This document shows positions 55,979-64,000 of a stretch of 64,000 nt of DNA, in pieces. Numbering within the stretch: the first letter of the stretch is position 1; every line of letters starts with the position of its first letter. Source of the stretch: Alteromonas pelagimontana (GTDB taxonomy: Bacteria > Pseudomonadota > Gammaproteobacteria > Enterobacterales > Alteromonadaceae); contig NZ_CP052766.1 of the NCBI RefSeq assembly GCF_002499975.2, positions 3,410,001-3,474,000 of the forward strand. The letters are read 5' to 3'. A program made the position numbers and the translations under genes. The notes below the pieces were generated by a model. It did not search any database and was not told where the DNA came from. It was given only the letters and a program-made list of their open reading frames with translations.

Positions 55979-57031
55979 TCAGGCTCCTAATTTTTTCCAG
56001 TCAATATCACGAATACGGGATTCGGCAATATAAAACAATTTGTCTCCGGGTGATAATGTCACCTCAAATTCCGGGTTCACCACCAGTTTCTGATAAACGC
56101 CAGCTGGCGCGTAACCAATGAAAATTGCATCGTAATGCTTTTTCAAATTGATAAACACATCTGCGACGGTGAGCGTTTGGCCAGTTTGTGGAATAGCCAC
56201 AGAAAACTGCGCTTGCCCCGCATCCACGCTCAGCAAGTCGTGGTGTAACATGCTCGAACCGGGATCAAACGCTGATTTTGCCAGCATTTCCACGGCCACA
56301 CTGGGCGTGCATTCTACGTTCGGGCAATGCTGCTGCAACAACGGCACCAGGCTGTCATCGGTAAAATAGGCAACCTGATGGGCCTTTGGGTTACGCTGAC
56401 TACAATAAAGCGCAGTGGTCAGCGTTACGTCATCTTGTGGATTATCAATCAGTATGACACTTGCATCACGTAAACAGGCTTTGTCCATATCTTCATCTTT
56501 GTTAAAAGATTCTACGCGAACAAATTCCACTTTGTCAGGCATGGGATTGGTAATGTCTGCTTTCACGCACAGCACAATTTGCGGATGATCAGGCAGCGCA
56601 TCTCTTTCTTTTAATAGCAAATCAAGCAGCAATAGTGTTTTTTGCTCATTCCAGCCAATAACCAGAATATGATTTTTAATATGCAGTTGTTTCATGCCCT
56701 TTAATCCTTTTTTCCACTGATTACTCACCCAGGCTGCAAGCCGTCCGACTACCATTGCAAAAATAGTTAACCCCAGCGGAATTACGTAAAGCGCAACGAT
56801 GAGTTTTCCCGGTCGTGATACGGGTGACAAGTCCCCGTAGCCTACTGTGGAGGCAGTAACCGCTAACCAATACAGATAATCAACAGAGCTAGTAAGAGCA
56901 GTTTCTCCCACTGCGCGTAATAATATCCAACTGGAGAAAGCATAGAATAGCGCGATTGCAGCAATAGTGTACCAGCGGGATTCAGAGAAGTAACTCAACA
57001 TGACTCTGCGAATATGCGCCCAAGTTTGCAT
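55979..57031 (-). CDS. Potassium channel with RCK/TrkA-N domain
   Basis: A 350-residue two-helix channel. The selectivity filter TVGYGD is at residues 62-67 between membrane helices at about 22-42 and 75-95. Next comes a cytoplasmic RCK domain opening ILVIGWNEQKTLLLLDLLL, a Rossmann fold, with a TrkA-C-like end. It should carry potassium and respond to ligand or nucleotide. E. coli lacks this gene in its yjf operon. It lies downstream of a strong terminator, so it may have its own promoter between 57032 and 57110. Confidence 0.88.
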   Translation of the reverse strand: MQTWAHIRRVMLSYFSESRWYTIAAIALFYAFSSWILLRAVGETALTSSVDYLYWLAVTASTVGYGDLSPVSRPGKLIVALYVIPLGLTIFAMVVGRLAAWVSNQWKKGLKGMKQLHIKNHILVIGWNEQKTLLLLDLLLKERDALPDHPQIVLCVKADITNPMPDKVEFVRVESFNKDEDMDKACLRDASVILIDNPQDDVTLTTALYCSQRNPKAHQVAYFTDDSLVPLLQQHCPNVECTPSVAVEMLAKSAFDPGSSMLHHDLLSVDAGQAQFSVAIPQTGQTLTVADVFINLKKHYDAIFIGYAPAGVYQKLVVNPEFEVTLSPGDKLFYIAESRIRDIDWKKLGA

Positions 57032-57110
57032 GGCTTACACTAACTTCCTGTTTTTTTAATTGTTGAATTCAGTATGCCTTTAAACCAGCCTGCTGAACAA
57101 TATGAAGATA

Positions 57111-57136
57111 AAAAAAGGGAGCACATAAGCGCTCCC
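57111..57136 (-). terminator. Terminator after yjfJ inside the cluster
   Basis: On the minus strand GGGAGC pairs with GCTCCC (57117-57136) and is followed by seven T residues, 10 bp past the stop of the PspA-like gene. It separates yjfI-yjfJ from the channel and later genes. Confidence 0.88.
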
Positions 57137-57145
57137 TGGTTTTCA

Positions 57146-57826
57146 TTACTTGCCTAGAATACGACTTAACTCGTCATCAGCAGAGGTTTTACCTCCTTTG
57201 ATACCGGCAGCCGCGAGGCGCTTTTCTAAATCGCCGTTGGATTCTTCGCTGGCCAGCTCTTCAGCAGCCTGAAGTTCAGCATTTTTCATTTTTTGCTTTT
57301 CCTGAATACGGGACAATGATTCTGTCGCCGTTTTCATTTTGCTATTTGCACCCATATGTCTGGAAGACACAGCAACCTGCGCTTTTTGCACGCTTTCTGT
57401 GGCTTTAACCATATCAACCTGTTGCTCCAGACGACGCAAATTCGCTTTGGCCTGTTGAATGTTACCGGCCAGTTGCTTTTCTGACTGCTGGAACTGATCC
57501 AAGTAAGACTGTTCCTGCTCACGCTCACTTTTTAAATCAGCAACTTTCTGCGCACATTCCAGTGCCAGCTCTCTATCGCTATCAATTGCTTTGCGAGCGT
57601 GGGCTTCATACTCTGAAATCGACGCATTAAAGCTATCAATTTTCTGCTGGGATAATTTGCACTTGGCCAGGATTTGCGTGCGGGCATGATCTGATTTTCT
57701 CAGTTCTTCCTTCGCTTCGCGGATTTCCTGTTCAAGAATTCTAATGGCCTGACTATCAACCACTGACTGGGCTGCTTCGTTAGCGCCACCTCTAACGGCT
57801 GTAATAAGCTTTTTCCAAACTGACAT
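57146..57826 (-). CDS. yjfJ: PspA/IM30 family protein (YjfJ)
   Basis: A 226-residue almost wholly helical protein of the PspA/Vipp1 (ESCRT-III-like) family. It begins with an amphipathic helix MSVWKKLITAVRGGANEA and has long coiled-coil parts with EQEIREAKEELRKSDH, LRRLEQQVDMVKATESVQKA and KMKTATESLSRIQ. Such proteins polymerise on and protect the inner membrane. AGGAGA precedes ATG 57826, and the gene follows yjfI by 23 bp. The order yjfI-yjfJ is conserved in enterobacteria. Confidence 0.9.
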   Translation of the reverse strand: MSVWKKLITAVRGGANEAAQSVVDSQAIRILEQEIREAKEELRKSDHARTQILAKCKLSQQKIDSFNASISEYEAHARKAIDSDRELALECAQKVADLKSEREQEQSYLDQFQQSEKQLAGNIQQAKANLRRLEQQVDMVKATESVQKAQVAVSSRHMGANSKMKTATESLSRIQEKQKMKNAELQAAEELASEESNGDLEKRLAAAGIKGGKTSADDELSRILGK

Positions 57827-57849
57827 TCGCTTCTCCTGTCACTAAACCA

Positions 57850-58239
57850 TTATTTAAGATGCGTTTCATAGGCATCAAGGAACGATGCAACATTCTGAAA
57901 CAGAGTTTCTACTTCAATTACAATACTTTCCGCTTTCGACTGCGCACTTAGCGCGCCAAAGGCAGTGTAATATTCTTCACCACCAATAGTTGAAATACCC
58001 ACGGTGGTAAGTGGGAAAACCATGTGCGTGGACAGAATTTCATGATCCAACGCTGCTTTATTCTTTACCTGCGAAGAAGAAAACAGCAGGCTCTCAACCA
58101 ATATTTGTTCGCCACTTATGGCGAGCCAGGCATCAATACCGTCCTGATTGGCTATAAGTAAACAGTCTTCTTCACGAGTAATTACGTAATCATCGTGGCC
58201 TTGCAAGAGGGAATCAATTTTGTCCAGATCCCACGTCAT
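57850..58239 (-). CDS. yjfI: DUF2170 family protein (YjfI)
   Basis: A 129-residue soluble protein matching the YjfI family, with MTWDLDKIDSLLQGHDDYVI, GIDAWLAISGEQILVES and VFPLTTVGISTIGGEEYY. It begins the cluster, with AAGGAG 8 bp before ATG. It probably acts with the PspA-like protein; function is not known. Its promoter lies in the 184-bp divergent gap that follows. Confidence 0.85.
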   Translation of the reverse strand: MTWDLDKIDSLLQGHDDYVITREEDCLLIANQDGIDAWLAISGEQILVESLLFSSSQVKNKAALDHEILSTHMVFPLTTVGISTIGGEEYYTAFGALSAQSKAESIVIEVETLFQNVASFLDAYETHLK

Positions 58240-58423
58240 AACGTTTCTCCTTTACGATTGAAGCGAATTTGTCGAGCCCACTGTAACGGTATTTTGTCTG
58301 CTCGCCAATATTCACGAATTCAGTGTAGACAATATGGGGTGCAATCGTCAATAATAAATACGCGCTTAATGTGTAATAAAATGTTTTTTCGTAAATTATA
58401 GTTCACAAATGGTGGTTTTTATT

Positions 58424-58687
58424 ATGACCAAAAATGCTTGGCGGCAACTTGTTCAACGAATTGTTAAGTCAGAAATGTCGTTACGAGGCGTAAAGTACCA
58501 GTCTTTGAGTGAGCGTTTACTGGAAGTGGGTGTAGAACAAAGCGCGGACAATTTACGAAACAAAGTCAATAAAGGAATTATGGGCGCAGACTTGCTGCTG
58601 CAAATTTTGCTGGTGTTAAATGCCAGACCCATTACAGTACAAGGCTTGCAAGAGATCCTGGCTGAACTCGATGCCGAAAAAGGGTAA
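58424..58687 (+). CDS. Small DUF6471-like protein
   Basis: An 87-residue protein, MTKNAWRQLVQRIVKSEM, with LSERLLEVGVEQSADNLRNK and GADLLLQILLVL, a helix-turn-helix-like layout. I read it as the DUF6471 family: small, possibly DNA-binding. ATG 58424 has GGTGG upstream; an ATG at 58409 would add five residues. It is divergent from the yjf cluster and could be its regulator, which is a guess from position. Confidence 0.65.
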   Translation: MTKNAWRQLVQRIVKSEMSLRGVKYQSLSERLLEVGVEQSADNLRNKVNKGIMGADLLLQILLVLNARPITVQGLQEILAELDAEKG

Positions 58688-58837
58688 GCTTCGGTTTCTA
58701 CTAATTCACGTAGAGAGATCACACATCAATATGGATTAGTATTAGTCTTGCCTGAAAGGTATCAAGACTTGCCGAATTACCATAAAATGACGCGTATCTG
58801 ATTTTCTTATCCGTAAACTCTGGTAGTTAAGTAAATA

Positions 58838-59884
58838 ATGAAATTAAGCGACTTCTCTTTTACGTTGCCCGATCATTTGATCGCCAAATATCCCACTGAA
58901 AAACGCTCAGCCAGCAGGTTGATGCATCTCGACGGCAAAACCGGCAATGTTGTCCATCGTCAGTTTGAAGAAACGCTGTCGCTGGTAGAAGAAGGGGATC
59001 TGCTGGTTTTTAACAACACTCGCGTCATGCCGGCGCGGCTGAAAGGGAAAAAAGCATCAGGCGGACAGGTCGAAGTTTTGGTGGAGCGAATTTTGCCGGA
59101 TAATACGGTTTACGCCCACGTACGAGCGAGCAAAGCGCCTAAACCCGACACTAAATTAGTGCTGGAAGAGGCGGTTCACGCCACCGTTATTGGTCGCCTT
59201 GACGCTTTATTTCATTTGCGGTTCGACCACGATACGCCGGTGCTGGCAATTCTTGAGGCTCATGGCCATATGCCATTGCCTCCTTACATCGACAGGCCTG
59301 ATGAAAACAGCGATAAAGAGCGTTACCAGACAGTTTATAACCAGAAGCCAGGCGCAGTGGCTGCGCCCACTGCGGGTCTTCATTTTGATGACACCATACT
59401 TACGGCGTTGCGCCAAAAAGGCGTAAATCTGGCTTTTGTTACGCTACATGTTGGCGCTGGTACATTTCAACCTGTGCGAGTGGACAACATTCTTGAACAT
59501 AAGATGCATGCAGAGTATGCAGAGGTTAGTCAGAGCGTCGTCGATGCAGTATTGGCAACGAAAGCAGCAGGGAAGCGGGTAATAGCAGTAGGAACGACGT
59601 CAGTCAGATCGCTGGAATCGGCAGCGGTTGTGGCGGAATCGTCTGAGTCACTGATAATGCCTTTTTTCGCCGACACCGATATTTTTATTTATCCCGGCTA
59701 CCGCTTTAAAGTGGTTGATGCCATGTTTACCAATTTTCATCTACCTGAATCGACGTTAATGATGCTGATCAGCGCATTTGCAGGCAGGGACAATGTTATG
59801 CAGGCGTACGCGCAAGCGATTGCAGAGGAGTACCGGTTCTTTAGTTACGGTGACAGCATGTTTATTGAAAAAGCCGATGGGTAA
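58838..59884 (+). CDS. queA: S-adenosylmethionine:tRNA ribosyltransferase-isomerase
   Basis: A 348-residue enzyme that transfers the ribosyl part of SAM to preQ1 in tRNA, making epoxyqueuosine. It matches through the length: [62 protein letters not shown] and [19 protein letters not shown] with the conserved final region [15 protein letters not shown]. It is followed by tgt with a 157-bp gap that could hold a second promoter. Confidence 0.97.
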   Translation: MKLSDFSFTLPDHLIAKYPTEKRSASRLMHLDGKTGNVVHRQFEETLSLVEEGDLLVFNNTRVMPARLKGKKASGGQVEVLVERILPDNTVYAHVRASKAPKPDTKLVLEEAVHATVIGRLDALFHLRFDHDTPVLAILEAHGHMPLPPYIDRPDENSDKERYQTVYNQKPGAVAAPTAGLHFDDTILTALRQKGVNLAFVTLHVGAGTFQPVRVDNILEHKMHAEYAEVSQSVVDAVLATKAAGKRVIAVGTTSVRSLESAAVVAESSESLIMPFFADTDIFIYPGYRFKVVDAMFTNFHLPESTLMMLISAFAGRDNVMQAYAQAIAEEYRFFSYGDSMFIEKADG

Positions 59885-60011
59885 ACGGTAGATATTGCAT
59901 TCGGTGCGATAAGGAATGGCCTTTTCTGCTTTCCGTTGGTGCGCAATACATGATCTATCACGCAGAACTGGTATAATCCCCGCCAATTTTATTTTGACCC
60001 GCAGCGTCTGA

Positions 60012-61154
<1,143 letters not shown>

Positions 61155-61181
61155 CAACAAAGACAATTATCGAGGAAAAAT

Positions 61182-61517
61182 ATGAGCTTATTTATTTCTA
61201 ACGCTTACGCACAATCATCTGGCGCACCGCAAGGCGGTGGTTACGAAATGCTCATTATGTTGGGTGTATTCGGTCTGATTTTTTACTTCTTGCTATACCG
61301 TCCGCAAGCCAAACGCGTAAAGGAACACAAAAATCTGGTTTCTTCATTAAGTAAAGGCGACGAAGTTCTCACTCAAGGCGGTTTAGTGGGACGCATCATT
61401 AAAGTAGCAGAAGATAAAGACTTTATCGAAATTGCGCTGAATGATACCAGCAATATTGTTGTGCAGAAGTCGTCTGTGACTGCTGTTCTGCCTAAAGGCA
61501 CCATGAAGTCAATCTAA
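61182..61517 (+). CDS. yajC: Preprotein translocase subunit YajC
   Basis: A 111-residue inner-membrane protein with one membrane helix (about residues 22-40, [20 protein letters not shown]) and a basic cytoplasmic domain [12 protein letters not shown], then [14 protein letters not shown]. It joins SecD and SecF in the auxiliary translocase complex. Order tgt-yajC-secD-secF is typical of gammaproteobacteria. A GC-rich palindrome follows it. Confidence 0.95.
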   Translation: MSLFISNAYAQSSGAPQGGGYEMLIMLGVFGLIFYFLLYRPQAKRVKEHKNLVSSLSKGDEVLTQGGLVGRIIKVAEDKDFIEIALNDTSNIVVQKSSVTAVLPKGTMKSI

Positions 61518-61532
61518 GAGAAATACCGGGGC

Positions 61533-61548
61533 CGGGATGCATCCCGGT
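61533..61548. repeat. Perfect palindrome between yajC and secD
   Basis: CCGGGATGCATCCCGG is fully self-complementary and flanked by further CCGG copies. It would fold in the mRNA between yajC and secD. No T-run follows, so it is not a plain terminator; it may modulate translation or mRNA decay. Confidence 0.6.
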
Positions 61549-61569
61549 AACCGGAACAAGGAATTTTAC

Positions 61570-63414
61570 GTGTTAAATCAGAATTCTATCTGGAAGGTGC
61601 TACTGGTCATCGTGATCATTGGCTTATGCACCTTGTACGCTCTTCCCAACATTTACGGCGAAGATAACGCTGTTCAGATCTCTGCTGGCCGGGACGGTAA
61701 CGTCACTGTGCAAATGGTAGATGATGTTAAGAAAACCCTTGCCGATAACAATATTACGCCTAAGCGTATTGAATTTGAAAATGAACAAATTCTCGTTCGC
61801 TTGAATGATTCTGACGCGCAGTTGCGTGCCCGAGAGCTGTTGGAAACGTCTTTAGGAACTAATTATTCGGTGGCAATGAACCTGGCGGCGGATACCCCTC
61901 AGTGGTTGGAAGAATTGGGCGGTACGCCCATGAAGCTGGGTTTGGACCTACGCGGCGGTGTGCATTTCTTAATGGAAGTGGACATGAGCGAAGCCATCAG
62001 CAAATCTCTTGAAGATGCGCAAGATAACTTCCGTACAGCCCTTCGTGAAGAAAAGCTGCGTTATCGCACAGTGCAGCAGCGTGAGAATCACGTCGATATT
62101 CATTTTCGGGATGAAGAAACTCTTGAAAAAGCGCAGTTTTTCCTACGTAACCGCAATCCTGATTTAACGTTTGAAGAAGTGGACGACATGGTGCTGCGTG
62201 CATCATTTTCTGAAGCCAAACTACAGGGTATACGCGAAAACGCGGTTAAGCAGAATATTACTATTATTCGGAATCGGGTAAATCAACTTGGTGTTGCAGA
62301 GCCGCTGGTGCAAAAACAAGGGGCGGATCGGATTGTTGTGCAACTGCCAGGCATTCAGGATACCGCCCGCGCAAAAGAAATTTTGAATGCTACCGCCACG
62401 CTGGAATTTCGTCTGGTAGATCAGGACAACGACGTGCGGGACGCATTGAACGGCCGTGTTCCTGCTGGCTCACAAGTAATTGAGGATCAGCAAGGCCGTC
62501 CGCAGTTGCTGGAAAAGCGAATTATGTTAACCGGCAATCATATTATCGATGCTAACAGCGGTGTTGATGAATATGGCATTCCGCAGGTTAATATTTCACT
62601 GGATTCTGAAGGTGGAAATAAAATGTCGCGCACGACGCGGGGCAATATCGGTAAGCCAATGGCAACCGTATTTATCGAGTATAAGTCGACTGGCGAGCGT
62701 AATGCTGACGGTAAGCTGGTATTTGAAAAGCACGAAGAAGTCATTAGTGTTGCGACTATCCAGGCTCAGCTGGGAAGTTCATTCCGTATCACCGGTTTGG
62801 ATTCGCCCAAAGAAGCAAGAGACTTGTCACTACTGCTACGCGCTGGTGCTCTTATTGCGCCAATCCAGATTGTTGAAGAGCGGACTGTCGGGCCAAGCCT
62901 GGGTAAGGAAAACATAGAATTGGGCATGCAAGCCATTCTGTGGGGGCTTGCCGCTGTTCTTGTCTTTATGCTGATTTATTATAAAGCGTTTGGGCTGGTA
63001 GCAAATTTTGCGCTGTTAACCAACCTTGTCATTATCATTGGTGTCATGTCGATGATTCCTGGTGCTACTCTTACGCTACCGGGTATGGCAGGTATCGTCT
63101 TGACTGTTGGTATGGCGGTAGACGCCAATGTGCTTATTTTTGAGCGGATACGCGAGGAAATTCGTGACGGAAGAAGCCCACAGCAAGCTATTCACCAGGG
63201 ATATGACAGCGCGTTCTCGACTATTCTGGATGCAAATATCACTACCTTTATTGCCGGTTTAATTCTGTTCGCTGTAGGTACTGGCCCAATTAAAGGTTTC
63301 TCTATCACGCTGATGATAGGAATTGCGACCTCCATGTTTACCGCCATTGTGGTAACTCGCGTTATTGTTAACGCGGTATGGGGTGGACGTAAAGTGAAGA
63401 AATTGGCGATTTAA
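61570..63414 (+). CDS. secD: Protein translocase subunit SecD
   Basis: A 614-residue six-helix inner-membrane protein. It starts with a helix ([19 protein letters not shown]), has a large periplasmic P1 domain with [16 protein letters not shown], the helix 4 Asp motif [20 protein letters not shown] and the final [16 protein letters not shown]. It uses the proton gradient to help proteins leave the Sec channel. GTG 61570 is the likely start: AAGGA lies 7 bp before it and the protein then begins as the family does; an ATG at 61537 would add 11 unrelated residues and cover the palindrome. Confidence 0.96.
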   Translation: MLNQNSIWKVLLVIVIIGLCTLYALPNIYGEDNAVQISAGRDGNVTVQMVDDVKKTLADNNITPKRIEFENEQILVRLNDSDAQLRARELLETSLGTNYSVAMNLAADTPQWLEELGGTPMKLGLDLRGGVHFLMEVDMSEAISKSLEDAQDNFRTALREEKLRYRTVQQRENHVDIHFRDEETLEKAQFFLRNRNPDLTFEEVDDMVLRASFSEAKLQGIRENAVKQNITIIRNRVNQLGVAEPLVQKQGADRIVVQLPGIQDTARAKEILNATATLEFRLVDQDNDVRDALNGRVPAGSQVIEDQQGRPQLLEKRIMLTGNHIIDANSGVDEYGIPQVNISLDSEGGNKMSRTTRGNIGKPMATVFIEYKSTGERNADGKLVFEKHEEVISVATIQAQLGSSFRITGLDSPKEARDLSLLLRAGALIAPIQIVEERTVGPSLGKENIELGMQAILWGLAAVLVFMLIYYKAFGLVANFALLTNLVIIIGVMSMIPGATLTLPGMAGIVLTVGMAVDANVLIFERIREEIRDGRSPQQAIHQGYDSAFSTILDANITTFIAGLILFAVGTGPIKGFSITLMIGIATSMFTAIVVTRVIVNAVWGGRKVKKLAI

Positions 63415-63424
63415 GGAGCATATT

Positions 63425-64000
63425 ATGCAAATACTAAATTTATCCGAAACCGTCAATTTCATGCGTCTGCGTATACCCACCATGATTTTGTCGACCTGCT
63501 TGATAATTGGCTCGCTGGTTTCGCTGGGTGTAAACAGCCTGAACTGGGGCCTGGATTTTACCGGTGGGACATTAATAGAGGTCGGTTACAGCCAATCTGC
63601 AGATTTAACCAAAATCCGGCACGAACTCACTGCTGCTAATTTTGAAGATGCAGTGGTACAAAATTTCGGTACCAGTGAAGATGTGTTGATACGCATTTCG
63701 CCCAGAGAGGGGGTAAAAGCAGCCACTATTGGTAATCAGGTTTTAGAAGCCTTGCGCGCTGATGGGTCTGATGTAGAAATGCGTCGTATTGAATTTGTCG
63801 GCCCCAACGTTGGAGATGAGCTAACGGAGCAGGGCGGTTTAGCTATGCTCGTAGCACTGCTGTGTATTCTGGTGTACGTGGCTATGCGATTCGAATGGCG
63901 TTTTTCACTGGGATCTGTCGCAGCCTTGGTTCACGACGTTATTCTTACTTTAGGGTTGTTCTCTTTTTTACAGATTGAATTTGACCTGACAGTGTTAGCC
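63425..64000 (+). CDS. secF: Protein translocase subunit SecF, truncated by window end
   Basis: The first 192 residues are present and the frame is open to base 64000. It has the first membrane helix, LNWGLDFTGGTLIEVGY (SecF domain), and VGPNVGDELTEQGGLAMLVA leading into the next helices. It partners SecD. AAGGAG precedes ATG 63425, 10 bp after the secD stop. The C-terminal four helices lie beyond the window. Confidence 0.95.
   Translation, partial: MQILNLSETVNFMRLRIPTMILSTCLIIGSLVSLGVNSLNWGLDFTGGTLIEVGYSQSADLTKIRHELTAANFEDAVVQNFGTSEDVLIRISPREGVKAATIGNQVLEALRADGSDVEMRRIEFVGPNVGDELTEQGGLAMLVALLCILVYVAMRFEWRFSLGSVAALVHDVILTLGLFSFLQIEFDLTVLA

Overview
The window reads as chromosomal DNA of a marine gammaproteobacterium of the Alteromonas/Alteromonadaceae type. 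The evidence is a queA-tgt-yajC-secD-secF run with gammaproteobacterial sequences, a complete yjf-type envelope cluster, glutaminase and alkaline phosphatase of that lineage, and a large exosortase A (XrtA)/PEP-CTERM exopolysaccharide locus. No rRNA, tRNA, insertion sequence, CRISPR array or phage gene was seen. The genus is an inference.

Region 1 (1-28 kb) is an exopolysaccharide/XrtA locus. It holds polysaccharide deacetylases, including the XrtA-specific one, two GNAT/FemAB-type transferases, a DegT-like aminotransferase, about ten glycosyltransferases, three sulfotransferase-like proteins, an MsbA/PglK-type ABC exporter, exosortase A fused to an EpsI domain, an ATP-grasp ligase, a low-molecular-weight phosphatase, an O-antigen-ligase-like protein and a lyase-like secreted protein. 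The 24.8-28.2 kb part is visibly AT-rich.

Region 2 (28-42.5 kb) completes the XrtA system. It has two tandem acyltransferase-3 paralogues separated by a decayed copy of the prsT tail, the TPR lipoprotein PrsT, three tandem PEP-CTERM substrate proteins, a ThiF-like E1 enzyme divergent from an exported trypsin-like protease, a nucleotide-sugar dehydrogenase and epimerase, and the PEP-CTERM-associated acyltransferase. All three PEP-CTERM genes share one promoter layout: a sigma-54 -24/-12 element with a 19-bp conserved box 59-60 bp further upstream. This is the strongest unexplained signal in the window.

Region 3 (42.5-52.5 kb) holds the wreck of a malate synthase G gene, a LysR regulator, an alkaline phosphatase lipoprotein, a glutaminase, an AttEFGH-like ABC export system with its lipocalin-like lipoprotein, and a VC0807-like membrane protein.

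Region 4 (52.5-58.2 kb) is a yjfI-J-(K+ channel)-K-L-M-C-rhomboid cluster, probably for envelope stress or membrane homeostasis. Region 5 (58.4-64 kb) has a small DUF6471-like protein, then queuosine genes queA and tgt followed by yajC, secD and the start of secF, which runs off the end.
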